A stretch of 64,000 nucleotides of DNA from Acetobacterium fimetarium (GTDB lineage Bacteria > Bacillota > Clostridia > Eubacteriales > Eubacteriaceae). The position numbers and the translations under genes were made by a program. Shown one piece after another: positions 42,301 to 51,737 of this stretch (positions are counted from its first letter, which is position 1; each line of letters starts with the position of its first letter). The stretch is from NCBI RefSeq assembly GCF_014284475.1, contig NZ_WJBC01000010.1:1-64000 (forward strand), given 5' to 3'. The notes beneath the pieces were generated by a model. It was not told the origin of the DNA and ran no database searches. It worked only from the letters and a program-made list of their open reading frames with translations.

Positions 42301-45300
42301 CAGATGGGTTATTAACCGCGCAGGGCTGATAAACTTCTGGTACTATGACGATGAGGTCTTTGAATTTTCAAAAGGAAGATTGCTGTTGAGGGGCTCAAAT
42401 GGTTCAGGAAAATCGGTTACCATGCAGAGTTTTGTTCCATTGCTACTGGATGGAAATAAAAGTCCGGAAAGATTGGATCCTTTTGGATCAAAGGCCAGAA
42501 AGATTGAAAATTATCTGCTTGGTGAAGAGGCTGGTGACAAGGACGAATCCATCGGCTACCTTTATATGGAATTCAAGAAAAAGCAGTCTGATCAGTTTGC
42601 CACCATTGGGATGGGGTTTAAGGCCAATCGGGGGAAACCATTAAAATCCTGGGGCTTTTCTGTTACGGATGGCAGAAGAATCGGGAAAGATCTGCATTTA
42701 TATAAGCAGGTGGGTGAAAAAATACCGTTAACTATGAAAGAATTGGAGAATCGAATCGCTGATGGTGGACAGGTGGTCGAAGGTCAGAAAAATTATATGA
42801 AACTGGTCAATGATCTGATTTTCGGTTTTGAGGATCTGGATGAATACGATGAGCTGGTGAAACTTTTGGTTCAGCTGAGAAGTCCCAAACTGTCCAAGGA
42901 TTTTAAGCCAACGGTTATCTATGAAATCATGGAAAATTCACTGCAGCCTTTATCAGAAGATGATCTGAGGCCCATGTCTGAAGCGATTGAAAACATGGAT
43001 AACATCAAAAGCAGGTTCGAAGAGTTGCAGGAATGCAAGAGCGCAGCAGACCGGATTAAACAGAGATATGACCGGTATAATCAATTTGTTGTTATGGATA
43101 AAGCTAAATTGTTTTATGATTATCAACTCCAATTAAATCAGCAAAAAAATCTTCAGGAAAACAGAATAAAAGAACTGGAAAAATCAAAAAAGCAGGTGGT
43201 TGATTTAGAATCAGCCATTGAAAAGCTGGAAATTAGGCTTAAAACTCAGCAGGACAAAAAGCGGGAACTGGAGAAGCATGACAGCGTTCGCATACAGGAT
43301 AAGATCCTTGATCTGGAAAAAGAAATAAGCGATTTGTATAAACAGCTGGCTGATAAAGAGCAACAGCATGAAACAAAGCGTATCCAGGAAAGAGCATTTG
43401 AAAGCCAGATTTGCGATTGTGAAGCAGAAAAAGAAGCTGGAGAAAAAGCCATCCTTCGTAAGCTGGATGAGATGAAGGACCTTTCGGAGAACTTTGATTT
43501 TGACGAGCATGTTTTTATGATGGATGAAATGAAAAAAGATGTATCTGGAGATTATGAGTTTGCCTATCTCAAAAGTACGCTGAGAGAACATACCCGAACT
43601 CTTTCGAGTGCCATTAAAGCTATGGAGGAAGAAAAACGGATTGCCAGAGACTACGACAATTTATGTTTAGAGCTGGATCAACTGAAGAAAGCGTTGGAAG
43701 ACAAGGCGAGGATTCTGGAACAGGCCAGAAGACAGCTCATTGAAATTCAGGATGAGATGGTCGAAAAAGTTTATCTGGGAAATGATAAAAACAAGGAATA
43801 CCGCATCTCAAAAGATGGACTTACCGCTCTTTCCAGAGAAATACATCAATTCGGACCAAACAGCAATTTTAACAGTATATTCAACCTGTTTTCAAAAGAA
43901 TACAATGCTCTGGAAGCCGTAAAAAAAGAAAAGTATTATCAGGAAAAAGAGGCCCGAAATAAAATAGAACAAGAATGTACTGAAAAGCAAGAAGAAATCA
44001 ATCAGTGGAAAAACATAAAGGATCCGGAACCTGCCAGAGCTGAAAAAGTGCTTAAAAACAGAGAAAATCTAACGGCTTTAGGAATTCCCCATATTCCCCT
44101 ATATAAAACGGTTGATTATGTTGAAGATCTGGATATTGAGACGAGGGCATGCATAGAAGAGGCAATCGTGGATATGGGACTGTTGGATGCTCTGATTGTG
44201 CCCAAAGCCTTTCAGGAAAAATTAAAAACGGTGACTGATAGAGGCGGAGACAAATACATTTGCGCATCTCCACAATTCATGGTACATACGATCAACCAAT
44301 ACCTGAGGGTGGATCCATCCATGGCGGATATCCCTAAAGAAGAAGTTGAAAATGTCTTAACCAGTATTCTGATGGATGAGAATCATCATACCTATATGGA
44401 TGAGAGGGGAAACTTTCGACTGGGGATTCTAAGAGGAAAAACTGGTGGCGGCTATACGCCTAAATTTATCGGTTCTACAGCCAGAAAGAAATATCGGGAA
44501 GACCGGCTAAAATGTTTAGGTCAGGAACTGGAAGAGATTCAAAGTCGCTTGAATCAGAAAAATTTGGCTGTTCAGCTACTTGAAGATGAACAGAAAGTTT
44601 TAAAAGTAGAATATGCCAGTGTTCCTGATGGGACGGATCTGCTAACAGCGGCAGATGAGGTAAAAAGCATCACCTTCGATCATGAAAAATATCAGGAGCA
44701 GTTGGATAAAAAGAAGGCAGAAGAAAAAAAATTATATGAAGAGGTTAAAAAAGTCAAGGAAGTGATCCTCAAAATTACGCTTCGGCTATCCCTGTATTTA
44801 GACCTTGAAACCTATCGCGAAGCATATGAAATTGCGCTGGAATATAATGAAGACCTGCATATACTCGAAAACCTGAAAATTGAAATCAGGAACAGCATAA
44901 GCAATCTGACAATGATAAAAAGCCGCTATGAAGATATACTGAGGGATATTGATGATATCCTGTATGATCAGGGCATCATCAATCGCAAGCTGTCTTCTGG
45001 AAAGATAACGCTGGATAATTTAAAAGACCAGTTAAAACTAACGGATTATGAGACAATAAAAAACGAACTTGACGAATGCACGCAGGATCTTGAGAAAATA
45101 CCAAAAGAAAAAGAAATGTTGGTGATAAGCAATGTTCAGGAACAGAGTCGCATAGAGCTGTTAACTGCAGAACTGGTTAAACTCAGGAGCGAGTACAGTC
45201 GTGATCAGGAAATCAGCGATATCTATAAAGAATCGTTTAAAGCGGAACTGGAACTTGGTTATGTGATAAAAAATCAGGATCGGAATTTGGCTGATATAGC

Positions 45301-46369
45301 GGAACAATTGGTTCGGGAAAATCCGGATACGGATAAAAAGGGTAAAAAAGACAAGGAATACTACACTTATAAACTCCTGGAAAGCTTCAATGAAAACAGC
45401 CAATATCTGAGAGAGTATGCGGTAAACATTCAGAATATATTTGAAGAAAGTGCTCTTTTTGAAGAAGTTTATGCAGATGCCTATTCCAAAAGAAGAAGAA
45501 TGAATATCACCGCGAAAGCACTGGGGAAGACGGTTGATTTTTATGATTTGGCTTTCTATTTGTCGGATAGTCTGGAAGAAACTGGAAAGCTATTGAAAGA
45601 AAGTGACAGAGAACTTTTCGAAGATATTCTGGTAAAAAACATCAGTAAAAAAATAAGCGGACGAATTTTTCATAGTGAAAAATGGGTTCATAACATGAAT
45701 AAACTCATGGAGAAGATGGATACATCAATGGGGCTTTCCTTTAGTCTTAAGTGGAGCAGTAAGAAAGCGGAAACAGAAGATCAGCTGGATACGAAAAAAT
45801 TGGTAGATCTTTTGAAAATGGATGGAAATCTGCTGAGAGAGCAGGATTTGAATGCAATTTCCGAGCATTTCAGATCAAAAATTGCTTTGGCAAGACGGAC
45901 GATGGAAGATAAGAATATTAACATGACCTTTCATTCAATCATGAAAGAAATACTGGATTATCGAAAATGGTTTGAATTCAAACTGTTTTTCAAGAAAACC
46001 GGTCAAATTGGGAAAGAACTTACGAACAATGGATTTTTTCAATTCAGCGGTGGGGAAAAAGCCATGGCGATGTATGTACCTTTGTTTTCGGCGGTTAATG
46101 CGAGGTATGAAAGTGCCGGGAAGGAAAGTGCGCGAATTATTTCTCTGGATGAAGCCTTTGCCGGAGTGGATGAACAGAACATACGCGATATGTTCAGATT
46201 GTTGAATGATCTGGACTTAAGCTACATCATCAATTCACAAATTCTCTGGGGCGATTATGACACGGTGGATTCCGTTGCTATCAGTGAGCTGATAAGACCG
46301 GACAATGTGGATTTTGTGACCGTTCTCCGCTATCATTGGAATGGAAAAACCATGGAACTGGTAGGTTGA
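42290..46369 (+). CDS. jetC: Wadjet JetC, SMC-like ATPase (TIGR02680)
   Basis: 1359 residues from the ATG at 42290, with GGAGG nine bases upstream. Walker A GSNGSGKS at 35-42, long coiled-coil arms (about 270-560 and 760-1080) separated by a hinge-like region near 600-700 (EAIVDMGLLDALIVP). The C-terminal ABC part has the signature FQFSGGEKAMAMYVPLFSAV and Walker B RIISLDEAFAGVDEQ. It extrudes DNA loops in an ATP-dependent way to detect small circular DNA. The sequence is intact, with no frameshift. Confidence 0.92.
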   Translation: MQNNRWVINRAGLINFWYYDDEVFEFSKGRLLLRGSNGSGKSVTMQSFVPLLLDGNKSPERLDPFGSKARKIENYLLGEEAGDKDESIGYLYMEFKKKQSDQFATIGMGFKANRGKPLKSWGFSVTDGRRIGKDLHLYKQVGEKIPLTMKELENRIADGGQVVEGQKNYMKLVNDLIFGFEDLDEYDELVKLLVQLRSPKLSKDFKPTVIYEIMENSLQPLSEDDLRPMSEAIENMDNIKSRFEELQECKSAADRIKQRYDRYNQFVVMDKAKLFYDYQLQLNQQKNLQENRIKELEKSKKQVVDLESAIEKLEIRLKTQQDKKRELEKHDSVRIQDKILDLEKEISDLYKQLADKEQQHETKRIQERAFESQICDCEAEKEAGEKAILRKLDEMKDLSENFDFDEHVFMMDEMKKDVSGDYEFAYLKSTLREHTRTLSSAIKAMEEEKRIARDYDNLCLELDQLKKALEDKARILEQARRQLIEIQDEMVEKVYLGNDKNKEYRISKDGLTALSREIHQFGPNSNFNSIFNLFSKEYNALEAVKKEKYYQEKEARNKIEQECTEKQEEINQWKNIKDPEPARAEKVLKNRENLTALGIPHIPLYKTVDYVEDLDIETRACIEEAIVDMGLLDALIVPKAFQEKLKTVTDRGGDKYICASPQFMVHTINQYLRVDPSMADIPKEEVENVLTSILMDENHHTYMDERGNFRLGILRGKTGGGYTPKFIGSTARKKYREDRLKCLGQELEEIQSRLNQKNLAVQLLEDEQKVLKVEYASVPDGTDLLTAADEVKSITFDHEKYQEQLDKKKAEEKKLYEEVKKVKEVILKITLRLSLYLDLETYREAYEIALEYNEDLHILENLKIEIRNSISNLTMIKSRYEDILRDIDDILYDQGIINRKLSSGKITLDNLKDQLKLTDYETIKNELDECTQDLEKIPKEKEMLVISNVQEQSRIELLTAELVKLRSEYSRDQEISDIYKESFKAELELGYVIKNQDRNLADIAEQLVRENPDTDKKGKKDKEYYTYKLLESFNENSQYLREYAVNIQNIFEESALFEEVYADAYSKRRRMNITAKALGKTVDFYDLAFYLSDSLEETGKLLKESDRELFEDILVKNISKKISGRIFHSEKWVHNMNKLMEKMDTSMGLSFSLKWSSKKAETEDQLDTKKLVDLLKMDGNLLREQDLNAISEHFRSKIALARRTMEDKNINMTFHSIMKEILDYRKWFEFKLFFKKTGQIGKELTNNGFFQFSGGEKAMAMYVPLFSAVNARYESAGKESARIISLDEAFAGVDEQNIRDMFRLLNDLDLSYIINSQILWGDYDTVDSVAISELIRPDNVDFVTVLRYHWNGKTMELVG

Positions 46370-47655
46370 TGATGGTCGATGAATTTGTCGCTTATCTCAA
46401 AAGAAATCCGGGGTTCAAACGCATTCTGATAAAATTAAAGAACAAATATGAATCCCTCGGGCATTTTGGAGGCATTATTCAATTGGATAACATTACTCAA
46501 GATGAGCAGGAAGTCCTGAGGAGTCTTTTCAGGAAGGGGTATCATAAAAAAAACGCATCATTTCAGGCAGAAAAGTTCATCCGATCATTTGATCAAACAA
46601 AATTTGCCGGAATGGATTTTACCGAAGTGCTGACAAAATATTTTGGGGAAGAACTGAATTGGAAAAAGGAACTGAAAAACCAATATCTGGAGGCAAAAAG
46701 TCAGTATTTTATCGAGATTATTGCCAGCTATCGGAGTACCCCGGCAGCAGGGTGGCTGGAAGCTACTATTAAAGAGAAAAACAATGCCTATTCAATTCTT
46801 GCCGTAAAATATGATGAGGATAAAGAAAAGCTTCAAGCGCTTATTAATAATGTGTGCATGGGTTTGAATAAACTGATTGAAAACTCTGAAAAGGTACGGT
46901 TGGCTCTTTTTGCATCTCAAATAACAAAAGATCCTCATGCATTTGACCGGAAAAAAGAAGGCGGAACACTTCTTCTTCATGCATTGAGCTATTATTATTC
47001 CACAAAATACCCGATCAATGCGGAAGAACAAAGCGAACTGTTATACAGGGCAGGGCTTATCTATGATGAAGTTTCCAATTACACAATTTGTCGAGGAATA
47101 AAAGCCGCTATCAAAGATCATAACCATCCGGGATGGGAAGGTTTTGTGGAATCCGGAGAACCGCTCCATGTATCGCTCTGGAATATGAGTAAAATTGATA
47201 CCGTCCAGTGTGTTGAGAATCAGGTCTTTGTATTTGAAAATCCTACGGTATTCAGTGAAATAGTGGATTTTTTCCAAGGGAAACCATGTTCTATAATCTG
47301 CTCATCAGGAAATTTGAAGCTGGCAACCTTGTTACTCCTGGATAAAATTGTTCAGAGAGGCGGTTTGATTTATTATGGAGGGGATTTAGATCCGGAAGGT
47401 TTAATCATTGCAGATAAACTAAAAAAAAGATACAACGAAAAATTAATACTTTGGCACTTTAAACCTGAGGACTATACGGATATCCAGTCCATGAGTTATA
47501 TTTCAGAAACCCGGTTAAAAAAAATGGATGGAATTGAATCACCGGAACTATTGGAAACTGTAGAAATCATAAGACAATCAGGAACGGGTGCTTATCAGGA
47601 ATTATTGATAGATGATTACATCAGGGATATGGAAAAATTTTTGTCGGCAGGCTAA
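46369..47655 (+). CDS. jetD: Wadjet JetD nuclease, Toprim type (DUF3323-DUF2399 / TIGR02679)
   Basis: 428 residues from the ATG at 46369, which overlaps the jetC stop (TGATG); 46372 is equally possible. The C-terminal Toprim domain has the conserved glutamate in VFVFENPTVFSEI (about E289) and the D-x-D in GGDLDPEG (about D339/D341), the metal-binding residues of Topo VI-like nucleases. The N-terminal half is a helical DUF3323-type arm. JetD cleaves plasmid DNA held by JetABC. A strong terminator follows. Confidence 0.9.
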   Translation: MMVDEFVAYLKRNPGFKRILIKLKNKYESLGHFGGIIQLDNITQDEQEVLRSLFRKGYHKKNASFQAEKFIRSFDQTKFAGMDFTEVLTKYFGEELNWKKELKNQYLEAKSQYFIEIIASYRSTPAAGWLEATIKEKNNAYSILAVKYDEDKEKLQALINNVCMGLNKLIENSEKVRLALFASQITKDPHAFDRKKEGGTLLLHALSYYYSTKYPINAEEQSELLYRAGLIYDEVSNYTICRGIKAAIKDHNHPGWEGFVESGEPLHVSLWNMSKIDTVQCVENQVFVFENPTVFSEIVDFFQGKPCSIICSSGNLKLATLLLLDKIVQRGGLIYYGGDLDPEGLIIADKLKKRYNEKLILWHFKPEDYTDIQSMSYISETRLKKMDGIESPELLETVEIIRQSGTGAYQELLIDDYIRDMEKFLSAG

Positions 47656-47656
47656 T

Positions 47657-47696
47657 AAAAAAGGAAACCTGTCATTTAAGATAGGGTTCCTTTTTT
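47657..47696 (+). terminator. Terminator of the jet operon
   Basis: AAAAAAGGAAACCT / AGGGTTCCTTTTTT, stem with one mismatch and T-run, directly after jetD. The following 210 bases to the next start codon carry no gene. Confidence 0.88.
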
Positions 47697-47908
47697 GAGA
47701 GAGAGGATTTTTGTCCAAATCTATATCAAACTGATTAATTATGGAAAGTTAATTAATCGGTGTTGCTCATTACGTTTAGTTTACCCGCTGCATGTGGTCG
47801 AGCTTTGACAGTTATGTGAAAATCATGTGAATTTTCACAAAATGGTTGTTAAAGGGAATATTGAATCGGTATAATTAGTTACACGAGCCTGAAAAGGAGG
47901 AATTAGAT

Positions 47909-49084
47909 TTGAGATACAATTTTAATGAAATAATAAAACGGGACAACACCAATTCGATAAAATTTGATTTTGCCGGTCAATGTGGCAAACCGGAGGGGCT
48001 TTTGCCGCTGTGGGTTGCGGACATGGATTTTAAAACCCCGGAACCGGTCGTGGAAGCCCTGGTCGAAAAAAGCCGGCATGGAATTTTCGGTTATTCGGAA
48101 AGCGGACCGGATTATTTTTCGATTCTTAAGGACTGGTTTAAAACAAATTTTGACTGGCACATCCAACCGGACTGGCTGGTGAAAACACCGGGGGTGGTCT
48201 TTGCCATTGCCAAAGCCGTTCAAAGCCTGACTCAAAAAGATGATAGTGTGATCATCCAGCAGCCGGTTTATTATCCATTTGCGGAGATCATCAGAAAAAA
48301 TGAACGCAATCTGGTTGTCAATCAACTCGTTTATAAGAATGGCAGGTATACCATCGATTACGATGATTTTGAAAACAGAATCGTCAAAAATGACGTCAAG
48401 CTGTTTGTTTTATGCAATCCCCACAATCCGGTCGGCCGGGTGTGGACAAAGGAGGAACTGATCCGTTTAGGTGATATCTGCCTGAAACATGGCGTAACGG
48501 TTGTTGCCGATGAAATCCACCAGGATTTTATTTATCCGGGCCATCAACACCTTGTCTTCGCCGCTTTAAAGCCGGCTTTTTTGGGCATGACCATTACCTG
48601 CACAGCGCCAAGCAAGACTTTCAACCTGGCCGGCTTGCAGGTATCCAATATTTTTATTGAAAACAGCGAGATGCGGCATCGATTCATCGGGGAAATGAAT
48701 AAATGCGGTTATAACGAGCTGAGTATTATGGGGCTTGTGGCTTGTGCGGCCGCTTATTCAAAAGGTCGGGAATGGCTGGAAGAACTTAAAACATATCTTG
48801 TGGGAAATCTGGATTTTGCGCGAAGTTTTTTAGCTGAACGGCTTCCGCAGATAAAACTCGTCGAGCCGGAAGGCACCTATCTGATCTGGCTGGATTTCAA
48901 TGAGCTGGGGCTGAATGACAAGGAACTGGATGCGTTGATCGTCAACAAAGCCGGATTATGGCTTGATGAAGGAACGCTGTTCGGGGCTGGTGGGGAAGGC
49001 TTTCAGCGGATCAATATCGCAACTCCGAGAGACGTCCTCAAACAGGCATTATCCCAATTGGAGCAGGCCATCAACAATCGATAG
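47909..49084 (+). CDS. PatB/MalY-type C-S lyase (cystathionine beta-lyase)
   Basis: 391 residues from a TTG start with AAGGAGG eight bases before. Fold-type I PLP enzyme of the MalY/PatB subgroup: LPLWVADMDFKTP near 32, GIFGYSESGPDYF near 58, CNPHNPVGRVWTKEEL near 171, VVADEIHQDFIYPG near 200 and the Schiff-base lysine in TAPSKTFNLAGLQ near 235. It cleaves cystathionine or other beta-thio amino acids to pyruvate, ammonia and a thiol. Single gene. Confidence 0.92.
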   Translation: MRYNFNEIIKRDNTNSIKFDFAGQCGKPEGLLPLWVADMDFKTPEPVVEALVEKSRHGIFGYSESGPDYFSILKDWFKTNFDWHIQPDWLVKTPGVVFAIAKAVQSLTQKDDSVIIQQPVYYPFAEIIRKNERNLVVNQLVYKNGRYTIDYDDFENRIVKNDVKLFVLCNPHNPVGRVWTKEELIRLGDICLKHGVTVVADEIHQDFIYPGHQHLVFAALKPAFLGMTITCTAPSKTFNLAGLQVSNIFIENSEMRHRFIGEMNKCGYNELSIMGLVACAAAYSKGREWLEELKTYLVGNLDFARSFLAERLPQIKLVEPEGTYLIWLDFNELGLNDKELDALIVNKAGLWLDEGTLFGAGGEGFQRINIATPRDVLKQALSQLEQAINNR

Positions 49085-49088
49085 AATT

Positions 49089-49127
49089 AAAAACACTGGA
49101 AGATTCGCAGAATCTTCCAGTGTTTTT
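49089..49127. terminator. Bidirectional terminator between the C-S lyase and glnN
   Basis: AACACTGGAAGATTC / GAATCTTCCAGTGTT, a perfect 15-bp stem with a 3-base loop and A/T runs. It ends both convergent genes. Confidence 0.92.
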
Positions 49128-49141
49128 TGATCAGGCCGGTA

Positions 49142-51247
49142 TTAAACGTAGAATAGAATGTCTTCGTAATTCGGGAATGGCCAGTATTCTTTACCGACGA
49201 TGGATTCCAGCGCGTCGGCCGTCTGGCGGAGTGTTTCCATAGCCGGAATAACCGCGTTGCAGTGATAGGTGGCTTCGGCCTGAGCCGATTCGCAGTCCTG
49301 CGCAGCGGCCAGGGTGGTTTCCAGGCTGTCAATGGCCTTGATGAGTTCGCCGGACAGTTTGGAAATGCGTTCGGCCAGCGTGGTTTCAGCCGAGACATCG
49401 ATGAAATCGCCGCAGGATTTCTTCGCCAGCAGGGTGTCGCAGACCTCTTTGGTGTAGGAGACGACAGCCGGCGAGATTTCGCGTTTGGCCATGTTCAGCA
49501 TGGTCAGGGCTTCAATGTTGATGGTTTTGCTGTATTCGTCCAGATGGATCTCACAACGGGATTCCAGTTCAGCCGGGGTGTAAATATTGTGACGACTGAA
49601 CAGTTTTTCATTCTTTTCGGACGTGTATTCAGCCAGGGCTTCCGGTGTGGTTTTCAGGTTGGGCAGACCGCGACGAGCAGCTTCTTCAACCCATTCGTCG
49701 GAGTAGTTGTTGCCGTTGAAGACGATGCGTTTGTTTTCAATGACGGATTTCTGCAGCAGAGCATCCAGAGCGGTTTCGAAGTCAGCCGCTTTTTCGAGCG
49801 TATCGGCATAGTCGCACAGCACATCGGCGACGATGGTATTGATGGTGATATTCGGTCCGGCGATGGACTGGTTGGAACCCAGCATCCGGAATTCGAACTT
49901 ATTGCCGGTGAAGGCAAAGGGCGAGGTCCGGTTACGGTCCGTCGCATCCATGATCAGCTTCGGCAGGGTGGTGACGCCCATTTCAAGCACGAGGTCTTTC
50001 GCTTCCTTGACCGGTTTGCCGGTTTCGATGGACTTCAGCGCGGCAGTCAGCTGTTCGCCGAGGAAAATGGAAACAATGGCCGGTGGGGCTTCATTGGCGC
50101 CCAGACGGTGGTCATTTCCGGCGCTGGCAACCGTGATGCGCAGCAGTTCGCTGTATTTGTTCACCGCCTCGATGCAGGCGCAGAGGAACAGCAGGAACTG
50201 TTTGTTGTTGACCGGATCGTCCCCGGGAGTAAGCAGGTTCTCACCGGTGTTGGTGGACATCGAAAAGTTGTTGTGTTTTCCGGAGCCGTTGACGAAATCG
50301 AACGGTTTTTCATGCAGCAGACAGGCCAGATCGTGGCGATAAGCAACCCGCTGCATGAATTCCATAACCAGCTGATTATTGTCCGTGGCAACGTTCGTGT
50401 TGGTGAAAATAGGAGCCATTTCATGCTGGGAAGGGGCAACTTCATTGTGACGGGTTTTGGAAGCAATGCCCAGTTTCCACAGTTCCTTGTCCAGATCCGC
50501 CATGTAGTTGGCCACGCGGCCACGGATTCGGCCGAAGTAATGGGTTTCCATTTCCTGGCCCTTGGGCGGTTTGGCGCCAAACAACGTCCGGCCGGTGAGG
50601 ATCAGATCCTTGCGCTGTGTGAACAGATCGCGTTCGACCAGGAAGTATTCCTGTTCGGCACCGATGGTGGTGGTCACTTTTTTGACATCATTTTTTCCGA
50701 ACAGGTGCAGGATGCGGACCGCATGGGTATTGAGGACTTCCATCGAACGCAGCAGCGGTGTTTTCTTGTCCAGCACTTCACCGGAGTAGGAACAGAAGAC
50801 CGTTGGAATGCACAGGGTGGAGCCTTTGATGAACGCATAGGAGGTTGGGTCCCAGGCGGTATAGCCGCGGGCTTCAAAGGTTACGCGGAGTCCGCCGGAG
50901 GGGAAAGATGAGGCATCCGGTTCACCCTTGACCAGTTCTTTGCCGGAAAATTCCATGATGACCTTGCCTTCTTCGGTTGGGGTGATGAAGGCGTCATGCT
51001 TTTCAGCGGTGATACCGGTCATTGGCTGGAACCAGTGGCTGAAATGGGTAGCGCCCATTTCCAGCGCCCAGTCTTTCATGGCATTGGCGACCACTTCAGC
51101 CACGTTTTCTTCCAGAGGCAGATCCTCTTTCATTGTTTTAAGCAGTGAAGCGTAGATGTGTTTGGGCAGGCGTTTTCGCATGACACCGGCATTAAAAACT
51201 TTTGATCCGAAAATTTCGTCGATGTTTTCGTGAGTTGTATTTGGCAC
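49142..51247 (-). CDS. glnN: Type III glutamine synthetase
   Basis: 701 residues, typical of GSIII (about 700, against 450-470 for type I). It makes glutamine from glutamate, ammonia and ATP. GSIII marks are GAEQEYFLVERDLF near 195, the APSQHEMAPIF and NVATDNNQLVMEFMQRVA stretches near 270-295, and the FDFVNGSGKHNNFSM loop near 317, plus an extended C-terminal helical domain. Cytosolic hexameric-ring enzyme. Upstream lies a strong promoter and, within the leader, an intrinsic terminator, so expression is probably attenuated. The base composition is richer in GC than that of its neighbours. Confidence 0.95.
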   Translation of the reverse strand: MPNTTHENIDEIFGSKVFNAGVMRKRLPKHIYASLLKTMKEDLPLEENVAEVVANAMKDWALEMGATHFSHWFQPMTGITAEKHDAFITPTEEGKVIMEFSGKELVKGEPDASSFPSGGLRVTFEARGYTAWDPTSYAFIKGSTLCIPTVFCSYSGEVLDKKTPLLRSMEVLNTHAVRILHLFGKNDVKKVTTTIGAEQEYFLVERDLFTQRKDLILTGRTLFGAKPPKGQEMETHYFGRIRGRVANYMADLDKELWKLGIASKTRHNEVAPSQHEMAPIFTNTNVATDNNQLVMEFMQRVAYRHDLACLLHEKPFDFVNGSGKHNNFSMSTNTGENLLTPGDDPVNNKQFLLFLCACIEAVNKYSELLRITVASAGNDHRLGANEAPPAIVSIFLGEQLTAALKSIETGKPVKEAKDLVLEMGVTTLPKLIMDATDRNRTSPFAFTGNKFEFRMLGSNQSIAGPNITINTIVADVLCDYADTLEKAADFETALDALLQKSVIENKRIVFNGNNYSDEWVEEAARRGLPNLKTTPEALAEYTSEKNEKLFSRHNIYTPAELESRCEIHLDEYSKTINIEALTMLNMAKREISPAVVSYTKEVCDTLLAKKSCGDFIDVSAETTLAERISKLSGELIKAIDSLETTLAAAQDCESAQAEATYHCNAVIPAMETLRQTADALESIVGKEYWPFPNYEDILFYV

Positions 51248-51329
51248 GTGAGTGTCCTCCTATTTTTTAGTTTTGAATATCTATAACCAATGCATCATAA
51301 CAGACAAACAGGGTATAAACCTGTTGAAC

Positions 51330-51371
51330 AAAAAAATGCTTTTAGAAGCGTACACAAACACTCTAAAAGCA
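51330..51371 (-). terminator. Leader terminator (attenuator) of glnN
   Basis: On the minus strand TGCTTTTAGA / TCTAAAAGCA (10 bp, perfect) is followed by seven T. It lies between the promoter at 51423-51451 and the start codon at 51247, so it interrupts the leader. An upstream GGCA...TGCC hairpin may compete with it. Factor or ligand unknown. Confidence 0.75.
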
Positions 51372-51422
51372 CCGTTGCTGTTTTTATTTGTGTGGCAGCC
51401 ACCACTTTTCTAAGTTGCCTTC

Positions 51423-51451
51423 ATTATAGACTACAAAAAAAAACTTGTAAA
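51423..51451 (-). promoter_or_regulatory. Promoter of glnN
   Basis: Minus-strand TTTACA and TATAAT boxes with a 17-bp spacer that includes a T9 tract. It predicts a leader of about 170 bases. Confidence 0.7.
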
Positions 51452-51596
51452 GAAAATTTTTGTGGAACCCAGATGTAAATGTTATCAATTTACCCGGTAA
51501 TGAAGGGAATGATTTACAAAAACGAAAGCCTACTATATAATAGTATCATTAAGAAGTACAGCGGCAATTGCCAAACAACCGTGAGCTTCGCTGCCA

Positions 51597-51679
51597 GTTT
51601 ACACGAAACAATTTTTACACTGTACGGCGGACAGTCTGTCGACTGTTCGCCTACACGTTACACAATTGTTTGTGTAAAC
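51597..51679. repeat. Imperfect palindromic repeat, copy 1
   Basis: A long dyad: outer arms GTTTACACGAAACAATT / AATTGTTTGTGTAAAC and an inner stem CGGCGGACAGTC / GACTGTTCGCC flanked by TGTA/TACA. The 45-base core (51616-51660) is almost identical to the core of the copy at 63057-63141. No coding capacity. Confidence 0.8.
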
Positions 51680-51737
51680 TGACATCAAAGCAACGATTGT
51701 TCGATTTATAAAAGTACAGTTCGAAAGGAAGAAAAAA

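Noticed and set aside
42290-46369. Chromosomal SMC/MukB or RecN/SbcC
   Set aside because: The overlapping DUF2397, DUF2398 and Toprim-nuclease genes define it as the JetC protein of a Wadjet system.
49262-50911. A 549-residue ORF opposite glnN
   Set aside because: Antisense frame in a GC-rich conserved gene; glycine/phenylalanine/glutamine-rich composition and no domain. glnN on the other strand is certain.
51597-51679. Reading the palindromic repeat as a riboswitch for the downstream small gene
   Set aside because: A near-identical core occurs at 63.1 kb without a matching downstream gene, and no known aptamer motif fits.
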